64,000 nucleotides of DNA from Chondrus crispus. Lineage: Eukaryota > Rhodophyta > Florideophyceae > Gigartinales > Gigartinaceae. Both the position numbers and the translations under genes were made by a program. Numbering within the stretch: the stretch's first letter is position 1; each line of letters starts with the position of its first letter. Positions 10,809-20,207 of the stretch are shown here, in pieces. The notes beneath the pieces are model-generated. The model did not search any database, was not told the DNA's origin, and saw only the letters and a program-made list of their open reading frames with translations. The stretch covers positions 62,001-126,000 of the forward strand of contig NW_005179037.1 of the NCBI RefSeq assembly GCF_000350225.1, given 5' to 3'.

Positions 10809-12010
10809 CTATCCACGGTTGGTTGAAATGGCATTTATGCGCTGCACTGGTCTGGAGCGCAATATTTTCTGCAGTAGCCTGTGGGCTTGCAGTTCCTCAC
10901 ACGCAATTTTAATTGATTCAGGTACTGCCTGAGATTTGGGACCTTTTAACCATGGTGTAAATCCTCGAGCAACCTCAAAGGCCCATGCCACTTGATTGCC
11001 ATATATAGCGTTGGACAAAAATTCAGCAAGAGAAAGACAAATCTCGAACGGCTCATCCTTATGTTCAGGCTCCATGTCCAAACGCTCTAGAATATCCTTA
11101 ACAACTCGATTCTTTCTCTCCACTACTCCTGCTTTATTTTGTCGACGTTCGGGAATTGGAGAAAGCTTGATCTGTCAAACGGGATAACCAATCTTTAATG
11201 GCTGATACATGGAACTCCTCGTCTGCTACTATCGTAGCACAATGTTTGTTGGTATGCAACCATATTACATCAAACTTTCCAAGTACATGTGGCACAGATA
11301 TATCATCCAATTCGGCTAGTCTAGTGTAAGAGATTGCCAAGTCTACACAGTAAATATCATAACGTTCTTCGGAGACTTGCTGCGCCATTCTACTATGATT
11401 CAAGTGATAGTAACAAAGGAAGTATATCGATGCGTTGGAGAGCAGACGTTGTACAGTTCGAAGTTGACATCCAGAGAGTCGCATCATTTCCTCATAAAAA
11501 ATCTTGCAGAATCCTGTCTCCAATCGAGTCATTGAACAATGTCCAATCACGCATGGGATTTCGCAGTTTCGTAGCCTTACTGCCCACACTTTCTGGAACA
11601 TATGACTCACGATTTCCGACATCAGTACATAAAAGACAACTTTACACTGGATACTTTCCTCTCTATTGCATTGCCTTCTCCAAGATTGTAATGCTTTTCC
11701 GGACACAGTATCTCGGTATCTTCTGGGGTTACACATTGCTTGCCATCCAAAAGGACTTGTCCCAGCAAGGCACACGCAGGTAGGCATTAGCTTCACAGTC
11801 CTGTCTGAGCTCCGCAAAAGGGTTTAGAAGTCCTCTAGTGAGCACTGCAGCACGCGCAATAACTTGTGCCGGATTCAACGTAACTATTATGCTCGTTTTG
11901 CGCCTGTTTTGGTTGCCACAGGCGAGACACACAGAAGTATATCCAACTTCTCCACTCCACGCGTCGGCTGAAATGGTTTTGCTCGGTTCCATTCTTGAGT
12001 CAATATCCAA
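10809..12010 (-). pseudogene. LTR-retroelement integrase remnant
   Basis: The frames 11729-12010, 11134-11817 and 10809-11123 on the minus strand read as successive pieces of one decayed polyprotein. The last piece starts ERKNRVVKDILERL, which resembles the integrase region containing the third catalytic acid (Glu), followed by LSLAEFLSNAIYGNQVA and ARGFTPWLKG. The earlier pieces contain CLACGNQNRR and HHLNHSR-like sequence of uncertain meaning. Family assignment (Copia-like) is tentative. Frameshifts separate all three pieces. Positions 12011-12375 downstream show nothing recognisable. Confidence 0.45.
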
Positions 12011-12377
12011 AAAAATTGGACATAATGAAAGCCAGCTCGGGAACGGAGCGTTCTGGGCGTGTGGAGAGCCTGTCGCTCGAAGAGATGGCGATCATAACTG
12101 GCACGGGAAATTGCCACTTTGACTGAACGTTCAAAAGTAAGTCGTATGGTGTCGATGGAGGCTATTTTTCTCTATAATGATGACAGCTGAGCATCCAACA
12201 GGTTTATCATAACATGCAAAATGCAGCAACAATACAGGTGTTCTCTGACTGGTACGGGCCCAAAAGGATGGATGGATTGGCAGGTTTTTGTTCTGTGGCT
12301 GACCGAGCCCCGAGCCGTAAAAAGGGACAAATACGGGAGGCAGCCCACAATTTGTTTAGATAATTGCTCAGGTCATA

Positions 12378-12394
12378 CAGTAGTCTCTCGATAA
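12378..12394 (+). repeat. Tigger left terminal inverted repeat
   Basis: CAGTAGTCTCTCGATAA, immediately inside TA at 12376-12377. Identity continues weakly beyond it (GGAACC). Confidence 0.9.
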
Positions 12395-12502
12395 AAGGAA
12401 CCAAGTGGTGGAAATGATCTGTTTCCGATTATCGGGCAGTTCCGCTTATCAAAAGTTGTCATACCACGCGTTTCTGACCAATCATTCAAGTGTCTCATAT
12501 TT

Positions 12503-14020
12503 TTATTGGAAAAACATATCCAGAGTCGTCTGCTTCGCAGAGCGACTCGCTTCCAGTCGGACGAATGTCTGCAGCTTCCTTACCGAACTCAATAATGCAG
12601 AGTCCGCCCCAGCACAGTCTGCAATTCTCTTTGTAAGAGCAAGAGCCTGAAGCTGCTTTTTAGCTCCAGGGAGTCCACCGCCATTCGTCTCGTCATCAGA
12701 GTTTTCAGGACTCTCTTCATCAGATACTATCCCAGATAAAATAGAAGTAACCATTTCCTCGTCCGTCATAGCCTGCAAGCAATCATTTTCTCCTTGAGGG
12801 TTCAGAAGCTCGGCAATGCTCATGCGCTGAGCCGGCGTCACTAAACCAGAAACTTGATGCTCGAGCTATGCAGCCATTGCCAATTCATTTTCTTCCACAT
12901 TCCCATTCTGTGGGCCAAAAAGAAGACCAGTGTGCTTCCAACAATTGTGGATGAGTTTGCGAGGAAGGTCATTCCACGCACGCTTAAACCACCTCATAGC
13001 CGTTAAAACATCAACTTTGTAAATCTTCTTGACGTCCGCCTCGAGTTTGTCTAGAGCTCTGTCCATATGTAGTTTTTTGTAGCGAAGCTTTAGTGCTGCA
13101 ATTACTTCTGCATTCATGAGCTGTACCTTCGATGTACAGTTGGGCGGAAGGTAAACTATGCGAAGGTTGGGCATCTCTGGCAACGTCTCAGCAGTTCCAT
13201 GAGCACTACAATTGTCAATCAGCAGTAGCACCTTGCGTCCTGGCGAACTGCAAACATATGAGTGAAAACGACGAAGCCAGTCATAAAACAGAGTGCTTGT
13301 CATCCATGCTTTCTTGTTCGCGTGGTAGTCAAAGCCCAGCTCAGCTCCAGTTTTCTTTTTAAACACGCGAGGTTTCCAGGCGTGTCCTATGACCATCAAC
13401 TCAAACTTTTCGCTGCCATCAGCGTTTGCACATGGCATGAAGGTGATTCTTTCTTTTGCTTTTTTACGCCCTGGTAGCGGTTCTGCCGCAATCGTCTTAT
13501 CCATAGAAAAAAATGATCCGCACTCATGGGCATTAAAGACGTCTTTTTTGGCATACTGTGCCACAATTTCCCTCAGTTTTGGGAGTTCGCGACTGAGGGC
13601 ATTCACATCTGCATCACCTGACTCTCCATGGGATTTAAAAACCCGGAGGTTCCATCTGTTCTTAAAATTATCCAACTACCCCTCAGAGAACTTGAGATTA
13701 ATTCGTTGTTCACCTGGAATTTTTTCATTGGCTAATGTCTGGATTTTTAGAGCTTTATGGCGAATCATGTCGCCATTAATGTTGATGCGGAGTGCATGCT
13801 GCTCGCAAACCCAGTTAAACAGTGCATCCTCCAGGGCATGATTTTTCCCCAGCTTGTTGCGCTTTTTCTTTGCAATGTGACGGGGACTATTTTTGCGCAG
13901 AAAAGCAGACTGTGCGAAAAGCTGTGACAGTGCGGCTTTTCTCGGAGCCTTGGTCAGCTTGAAATTAATGTTCGCCCAAAGCCGCAGTGCCTGCTGAGTA
14001 CTTTTTTCGCCTTTCTCCAA
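12503..14020 (-). pseudogene. Tigger/pogo transposase (CENP-B/DDE_1 type) with two amber codons
   Basis: One frame of 505 codons from 14020 to 12503, interrupted only by TAG at 13676-13678 and 12866-12868. The first lies in SEG-TAG-LDNFKNRW, where the family has SEGWLDNF, so TGG became TAG. Before it is a CENP-B-type helix-turn-helix (LEDALFNWVCEQHALRI). The DDE domain follows: FSMDKT (first Asp), LLLIDNCSAH (second Asp), and PPNCTSKVQLMNAEVI, where the family consensus ends QPLDAGVI. The third catalytic Asp is Asn (codon at 13112-13114), with Pro to Leu and Gly to Glu beside it. All these changes are C-to-T or G-to-A. The C-terminal part (12841-12503) is acidic and ends TTLDMFF. Binding of the TIRs and cutting at TA would be its role; this copy should be catalytically dead. 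Confidence 0.85.
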
Positions 14021-14417
14021 ACGTCGGTCCCTTTCCTCGACGATTTTTTTCTTCTATTGGACGGTAAGTGTGTAGCCCATAGTGGCTGTGTCGCTCAGCG
14101 GGGAGTTGGGGTTCGGAATGGAGATGCATTTGCTGCTTTTATTGGCCTAAATACATTTTTCTGCTATTTATCCGTTCAGAACAGTGGAAGAAACTATTTA
14201 TTCGTTCAGAACAGTAGACAAGGAAACGAACTTTTTATATTTTAAAGGGGAATTGCACCTACAATGCAGCTGCAAAGGCTATAATGAAACGTTTTGTGTA
14301 TTCCGCTAATCAAGAGCGGAACCGAAGTTATTTTTTCATTAAAATTTGCCTTCTCCCAGCTCGGTGGACCGATGTCGGTTCGGTTTATCGCGAAGTTCCC
14401 TTTATCGCAGGTTCCGA

Positions 14418-14434
14418 TTATCGAGAGACTACTG
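14418..14434 (-). repeat. Tigger right terminal inverted repeat
   Basis: Exact reverse complement of 12378-12394, followed by TA at 14435-14436. Confidence 0.9.
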
Positions 14435-14976
14435 TAACTTCAATTTTGAGCAGATGCAGCAACTTATTGCCATTTGTTCATGGCTGAATTTTTTTCCTGC
14501 AAACTCGACGCATTTGTGTCAATCTGCCAATAGCTTCAAAATTCAGAAAATTAAGCAGAGGTGGTAGGCATTTTAGGATGAGATCAAGGTAGAGGTTTTC
14601 GGAATGTGAGCATGGAAGGAAGGAACGTTGGAGTTTGAAAGACTACCTAACCATAGCGAAAACGTTTCTCTGCGTATAGGGGCTCCCGTAGTTCGCTAAG
14701 TTAATAATATGAGGAACAAGATGGGATCAAGTATGCGAGGAAGGCCATGATGAGATGTGGTTTGTCCCTTGATCTGAATGGTCAGTGGCATGAGAAGCAA
14801 CTGTTTCTACATCTGCAGAACATAGTCGGCCGGCATCGCGAATATTTTGAGGGAAAGACCCCAATGTGGATGGATATAGTAGCACTGGGGATGTTGCAGG
14901 TGATTTTGAGGATGAAAATGAAACAGCTGCTCATAATAATTCCATTGAGTCCCAAATGTAATAAAACACATGTGTT

Positions 14977-15345
14977 ATGAGCGAGAGTAAGTTTTGTGCG
15001 ATCATTAACTTGAACAGCCATTATTATCTTGTTCTTGAAAGAAAGGATCAGAACGAAATATGGCAGGCTCCACTAGTTCAGTTCTCGCACTATATATATT
15101 CACGGTGTACTAAAACGCTGACAATTGTCCGTAATCGGGTATACCAAATTGTCGTACCTTTTACCAAGGCAAACTTCTACTGTAAAGTGTTTCTATCAGA
15201 CGATTGTAAGGAACTGATCAAGATCGAGATCAAGAAGGCAATATCGCAGTTGCACGACAGTCAGCCATCCACGCCTGGAGCAGGCCCAATTGACGCTCTC
15301 AAGCATTCATCTCGGGAGCTCGCCTCATCGAGCGAGGTGGAGTAA
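14977..15345 (+). CDS. Hypothetical small ORF, 122 aa
   Basis: ATG-started frame on the plus strand giving a peptide with no recognisable family. The first 90 residues alternate hydrophobic and charged positions (for example NSHYYLVLERKDQNE, RVYQIVVPFTKANF), which could be a beta-rich fold, and the tail is Ser/Pro-rich. Nothing upstream looks like a promoter and codon use is not distinctive. It may be a fragment of an old element. I do not recognise it. Confidence 0.2.
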   Translation: MSESKFCAIINLNSHYYLVLERKDQNEIWQAPLVQFSHYIYSRCTKTLTIVRNRVYQIVVPFTKANFYCKVFLSDDCKELIKIEIKKAISQLHDSQPSTPGAGPIDALKHSSRELASSSEVE

Positions 15346-16029
15346 CCCCGTCATTGAAAACGATGCAGCTCTACAAGAATTGATAAGAACGAAATAACTG
15401 GAGATTCCGAGAATGGATTACAAACTAGCATTAGTGCCACAAAAAGTGGTGAGATGTCATTCCATTAAAGTCAAGAATGGCACCGCACGATGTAAAGGGG
15501 AAGAAACAGTGCCCACTGCGAATACCTGACCGACAGAGTTGACAAACATGAAAGGGGAATATTGTTGGAAGAAAGCCTGTCGGCGACAAATTCATGGAGA
15601 TGGAGGGTATAGATAGGATGGCTCGGGCTGTTTAGAAACGTTGATCGGCCCGGGCCTTCCATGGCATTAAAGAGGCCCGGCCTATTGTAAGCGTAAAAGC
15701 AGACCGTGAAGTTGATTTATCCAACGCGAAGTGTGTTGGGTTTTCATTTTATTTCACTACATCAAGGGGAGGCCGATGTCATATCACAAGATTTTTTATG
15801 TGTGATTTTTAATTGAATGGTATGGGGGCCGATACCATTTCATGGGGCGGACATAAAGGGATGACACTTGTGTAAGGCAGATATTAATAGGGGTAAATAT
15901 ATTCTTGTTGTAAATTTATCAAACCGGAGGGGGTGCGCTTACAGGTATTAATTCATAATTTTTCATAATTTTTGCTAGCAGAGCCCGATTCACCCGAGTA
16001 CAAAATCACACATCCCACGTTCGTAATGC

Positions 16030-16101
16030 GTAGCCAACAGTCTAGTTGTCAAAACAGCCTTGTTCTGTGAGGGATGTCGGGTTCGATTCCCGCATGGTTG
16101 C
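16030..16101 (+). tRNA. tRNA-like sequence, 72 nt
   Basis: A 7-bp acceptor stem can be drawn (GTAGCCA with TGGTTGC, two G-T pairs). The T arm has loop TTCGATT with stem CGGG/CCCG, and the D region contains AGTCTAGTTGTCAAA, similar to Glu/Asp tRNAs. The anticodon stem has only four pairs (ACAG/CTGT) and the loop lacks the invariant U33, so the anticodon cannot be assigned. Either a degenerate tRNA gene or a SINE head. Confidence 0.35.
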
Positions 16102-16714
16102 AAAGAAGTTTTGTTTTGAATAAGTGCTGTCATAACGATAATTTTCCTTGGAGAGTCGAATTCGTGAGCGGATCAAAGTTCGTACCATACGCCACGCAAT
16201 TAGTGTCACTTTACGATCATTTTGGCGCGATAATAACTCTCTCACAATGAAATGAACAGCTCAATGCCCCTTCGTACATTCAGCTATCACTGTAAACAAA
16301 ACGTTTTTTGCTTTTTATTCAACAGGCTGCTATAAAAGCACTGGAAAAAAGAACTAGCGCTGTACTTCTCAACCAAGAAACCCTTTTACAAATCTGTCTG
16401 CACTGGAAAGGTTCCCTCAGCCTTAGGCTCTCCGATGGTACGAATCAGGTCCCAATTAGCGGCCATGCGGTTTTCACTAAAATAAAATACAGTGACGGGC
16501 TTCAGCTTGAGTTTCAAGTCTCCTCTTGTCAATACTTCAAACTCATTATGAATTTTTAGTCCCTTCTTCGATATTCCAAACTAAAATTGAGGATGCCGTA
16601 CATGTGACAGTGTAACACCTGCTGCTCCATAAAAGCCCCAGCGCATGCTGACAGACCAATCTAATTTTCAGTCCCCAAATTGAGGATGGCCTCGACGAAA
16701 GTTTTCGTAGTTTC

Positions 16715-16743
16715 CATCACACCGCGTTTAACGCGGTGTGATG
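16715..16743. repeat. Perfect palindrome, 14-bp arms, 1-nt centre
   Basis: CATCACACCGCGTT (16715-16728) and its exact complement (16730-16743) flank a single T. It sits just ahead of the palindrome array at 16783 and is GC-rich where the array is AT-rich. Confidence 0.85.
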
Positions 16744-16782
16744 CTGAAATTGAAAATCAAACCAGAACAAAAACTGGATATT

Positions 16783-17170
16783 ATTCTCAAATTGAGAATG
16801 GCACCCGGAAAAAAGTGGATGTGATTCTCAAATTGAGAATGCCACACGAATAAAACTGGGTGTGATTCTCAATTTGGGACGTCAAAATGAGAATAGACTT
16901 GCAGTATCTGATCACTACACTACGTGATGCGCCACTACAGCACCTGTGTGCGCACGCTGTGCATCCCTTTCTCATTTTGAGTTCCGAAATTGAGAATGGC
17001 ACACGAAAAAATGTGGGTGTGATTCTCAAATTGAGAATCGCACCCGGAAAAAGTGGGTGTGTTTATCAAATTGAGAATCGCACCCAAAAAAGAAATGGAT
17101 GTGATTCTCAATTTGAGAATTGCACTCAAAAAAGGGGGGTGCCATTCTCAATTTGGGAACCCAAAATGAG
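16783..17170. repeat. Array of ATTCTCAAWTTGAGAAT palindromes, ~41-bp period
   Basis: The 17-bp palindrome or a close variant occurs at 16783, 16824, 17022, 17062 and 17104, with longer versions at 16865-16894 and 17144-17170. Spacing is 40-42 bp within two blocks (16783-16894 and about 16981-17170). The blocks are linked by an inverted repeat: ATTCTCAATTTGGGAC..ATGAGAA (from 16865) pairs with 16969-16997. Spacer words GGCACCCGGAAAAA and GTGGGTGTG recur. It borders MULE-1 on its Ulp1 side and may be its subterminal repeat region, but the far end of MULE-1 shows no matching copy. Confidence 0.7.
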
Positions 17171-18121
17171 ACTGACCTTGCGGCATGTGATCAGTACAGT
17201 ACCGGCTGCGCCCATGGGGCACTCCTGCGCATATGTATAAAGGGTGCGATCGTGGAGCTACGACAAGGCTGCCCGCATGAGAGGGAGCAAGAGGGCGCAG
17301 CTTCGGAACCTGCGCAGTTTAACGTTGGATTTTGGATCAGTTGGAGATTCTGTAGTGTTTACTTACTATTTCATTATGTACGCTGCAATTGTAGTTCTGA
17401 CAGCAGTCGTATCCTGTTCTTCTATAAATGTAGTCAGAAGACTCCCTTCTTCGTTGCTGTTTCTCAGTTTGAACAGCTGGCCGGTTAGTATCACCCAAAT
17501 GTAGAGGCATACGAAAACACCGCAGTCGTTACTGTTGCTACGAGGTTGAGTGTGCAGACGAAGAGGATCTGCTATTCTCTTGCGTGCCACCTTTTCTCAC
17601 TTCTTTCTGCTGCCGTATTTTTCGTCGTATGTACTTGACAAAATTGTTAACCCTCTGGCTACCGTTCTGGAAAGACTTCCAGATATCCTTCCATGTCGAG
17701 GATGGTACGGATCAAGCACAACAAACTCCTTTCTATCTGGATAGGGAATGCACAAGCACCAGTGACTAGCTTCTGCGACATGAAGAGGCCATAGGATGAC
17801 GTCAACTTTGTGAAGCTCAACTCCTCTTAACCACTCCCGAAGAGCAGTGTGACGATTATTATCTTCGGAACGTGCAAAGACAATTAACTGAGAAGAGACA
17901 TAAGCGAGTCTCATGTCTTCCTTGTGGCCAGATGTTTGTAGCAGTTTCGTTACCAGCGCATGAATGACATCGTCACTTACCCACGAATCTTTTTTGAGTG
18001 TCGAAAAGTCTTGCAATGGTATCTTGATGTAGTCGTTTCCTACCCTATCTGGGCTTAGCGAAGACAATTTTCCACAACTGTTTGCTACTTTCAATGCACT
18101 GAGAACATTTTTCCTCTACCT

Positions 18122-18710
18122 TGTAGTACAATTGCGTACCACGACCATCCCGGGGAGATGTGAACCGGACGGAAGAGCGGGTACTACTGTAGCGACCGGG
18201 CTTGCACGCGCCCGTAGCGGAGTACAGTAGTACCCCGCGGGTCACACGTGCTACAACCGCTGGCGTGGCCACGGGCACACGTGTGTAATCCGTACGGTTA
18301 TAAGTAGTAATTAGTAGTTAATGGCACGAATTTATTAATTGTGTACAGTAGCTGGTATACAGTAAGTAACAGCTACTGTAGCGGGACAGGTGTCCTGGCG
18401 TCCCACTTAGGGGTTAAGACCGGGGGCACCTGCCCTGTCCCAGTGAAGAGAAGGCAGACTCGCCTCCCTTCCCTTTACGGCTAAGTGCTAACACCGTTCC
18501 GGTTTTCCTTTAGCTCGGGCTTCTAACCCGTGACCGGCCGTCCGGGTATAACACTACCGACCGGCTGCGCGTCACCAGCCACGTGAGCCTTCTCTCTTTT
18601 CGAGTCCATCCGTACGGTTTTATCCGCGCGTGGGTAACCCAGCGTCGCGTGCTCCCTCACCTCTAAACCCCCTCGTTCCGAGTGGTCGGGACGAAGGTAT
18701 TTATACCACA
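18122..18710 (+). repeat. Solo LTR B, 589 bp
   Basis: Begins TGTAGTACAA and ends ATACCACA. Flanks TACCT (18117-18121) and TCCCT (18711-18715) are a 5-bp duplication with one mismatch. It is homologous to solo LTR A (35945-36611): both share GGGACAGGTGTCC, GGGGTTAAGACC, GCTTCTAACCCGT and other blocks in order. No coding sequence, so it is the product of LTR-LTR recombination. It splits the MULE-1 Ulp1 gene. Confidence 0.8.
18344..18380 (+). other. Stem-loop of solo LTR B
   Basis: TACAGTAGCTG (18344-18354) pairs with CAGCTACTGTA (18370-18380). The same stem in solo LTR A has C-G at the eighth pair where this copy has G-C, so the pairing is kept by a double change. Confidence 0.7.
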
Positions 18711-20120
18711 TCCCTCTCACTGACATCCATACAAGACACTGGGGTCGGTTTTTGCACAACCATTTTTCTCCATTTGTGGTCTGTCACATCTTCTATTCTT
18801 TCCGTAATTCCATCATCGTACAGAACAATAACTGATACTCTTTGGCCAATTTCTTCTACTTTCTTAACTGTTCGGGCATACCAGCACAATTCTTATTTCC
18901 AGAACAGACTTATTGGGCATTCTTGTTCAATAACATTTATATCCGAGGTAAGAAAAACATTTCAAGACAGACTACTTGTCTTAGCGTTATCAGACTCCAC
19001 ACCAACCCCAATATTTTCTCTTGATATAATCAATGGACCATCGGAATGTTCCCCTGAGAGTTGTGATGATCTTGTAGCTGAGAAACGACCATCCTCGCAA
19101 GAGGTGTGCAATCTTAATTTCTTAGCCTCTTGGTTATCGACGATGTTCTTGTGACCTCTTTTCTGCGCTGTTCCCTCTAACTTGTTCTCTGAACTTTCAA
19201 TGAAATGTTCTGCGGCTGACACCATTTCTGCAATTGTTGGTTGCTCCTTGCCAGAGATTGCGTGCTTTTTAGTGAAATGTTAACGCACATTTTCAGGGTT
19301 GTTCTGAATGTTGATGTTTTTGCACTCTGGACAAGCATAACATCCTTTTCTGGGTTTCCGCGGCAGTGTAACATGAAATCCATCACTTAGTTTGAAAGAA
19401 TCTGAAACTCTCCTCGAGGAGTTCTTGCGTTTCTCTCGATTCCCTGTTGACTTGTAGTATTGAATTACGGCAGGTGTTCTACTCTGAATGCTAGCACGTA
19501 ACGGAGGATTTGCCACTTTTTCTGACCAAGATCTGGTCTTCACTAGTGACAGCTTCCCAGCTGCGAAGCTGTCTGGAAAGCTTGACCGGCTGCCATTCGA
19601 ACAGTAAACGACATCCTCTACGTTATGATCATCATTAACTGGAAAATCAGGTGAGCCTAACTCAATCGTGGAATTGTCCGAGCAATTAGTATGGCTTCGG
19701 TCAATTTTTGAGTTGCGCGGATGACATTTTGATCTTGCTTTATGTTGTCCACTGCCATGTTTTGTAAAACACTTTTGATTGCCATGTTCGAGGGACGGCC
19801 TCTCCGCATTGGAAATCTTATCTCCATTATTTTCAAAAGCAGTGTGTATTGATGCTCTCAACATCTCATGAAGGCTGCTTGTCAAATCTTTCTTTTCCAG
19901 TGCGCTACCAGTCATGCCTTGAGGATGAGATGTTTTGACCAATATCCCGTAAAGTGGTAAAGCACCTCTGGCATGACGAGGGATTTTTCGTCCTCAGCTA
20001 GGGTTGTTTCGGATAGATCTTTCATATTCGCAACAAGTTTGGCGTAAGCGACTCTACGAGTATGGGGCGCCAACGTCTTAGGAAAGGGCATATGTTTTGA
20101 AGCTCTGGCATCAGAGGTCA

Positions 20121-20168
20121 AAAAAGTAATTCTAGCACCCATCCGGATGGGTGCTAGAATTACTTTTT
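20121..20168. repeat. Perfect 48-bp palindrome in the MULE-1 second gene
   Basis: Two 24-bp arms without spacer, centred between 20144 and 20145 on CCGG. One arm encodes MGARITFLT of the minus-strand gene; the other is its inverted copy and encodes an unrelated KVILAPIR just before it. The palindrome lies at the 5' end of the ZnF-Ulp1 gene and could reflect snap-back replication. Confidence 0.9.
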
Positions 20169-20207
20169 GAATGGCCATTCATTCAATTCTTCACATGATT
20201 CTCGTAT

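Larger units (their letters stand above)
12378..14434 (-). mobile_element. Tigger/pogo DNA transposon, 2057 bp
   Basis: Perfect 17-bp terminal inverted repeats CAGTAGTCTCTCGATAA (12378-12394 and complement 14418-14434) are flanked by TA on both sides (12376-12377, 14435-14436), the duplication expected of pogo elements. Subterminal TTATCG and GGTTCC words are repeated near the right end. The single gene lies on the minus strand and fills most of the element. Structure is complete; the coding region is mutated. Confidence 0.9.
14437..16714. other. Intergenic repeat-derived region
   Basis: No domain is recognised over this 2.3-kb stretch apart from a small unassigned ORF (14977-15345) and a tRNA-like sequence (16030-16101). 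AT-rich, with scattered short ORFs on both strands that I do not trust. Confidence 0.4.
17366..20178 (-). pseudogene. C2H2 zinc finger / Ulp1-like (C48) protease gene of MULE-1
   Basis: Order on the minus strand: N-terminal region (20178-19912), Ser/Lys-rich middle (19942-19280), C2H2 finger split by TAA at 19280-19282 (CPECKNINIQNNPENVR, stop, HFTKKH; the stop replaces what looks like Gln), solo LTR B (18710-18122), then the protease. The Ulp1 fold shows SWVSDDVIHALV, the catalytic His in EASHWCLCI, the Asp in VVLDPY, and after a frame break at about 17595 the Gln and Cys in QPRSNSNDCGVFVC. Ulp1 enzymes remove or mature SUMO-like modifiers; MULEs of plants (Kaonashi) are known to carry Ulp1-like genes. 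All catalytic residues persist, but the gene has at least one stop, one frame break and the LTR insertion. Confidence 0.75.

Noticed and set aside
16783..17170. Regularly spaced short repeats that could suggest a CRISPR array
   Set aside because: The repeats are palindromes with nearly identical spacers in a eukaryotic transposon context and no cas genes; spacers are not unique.
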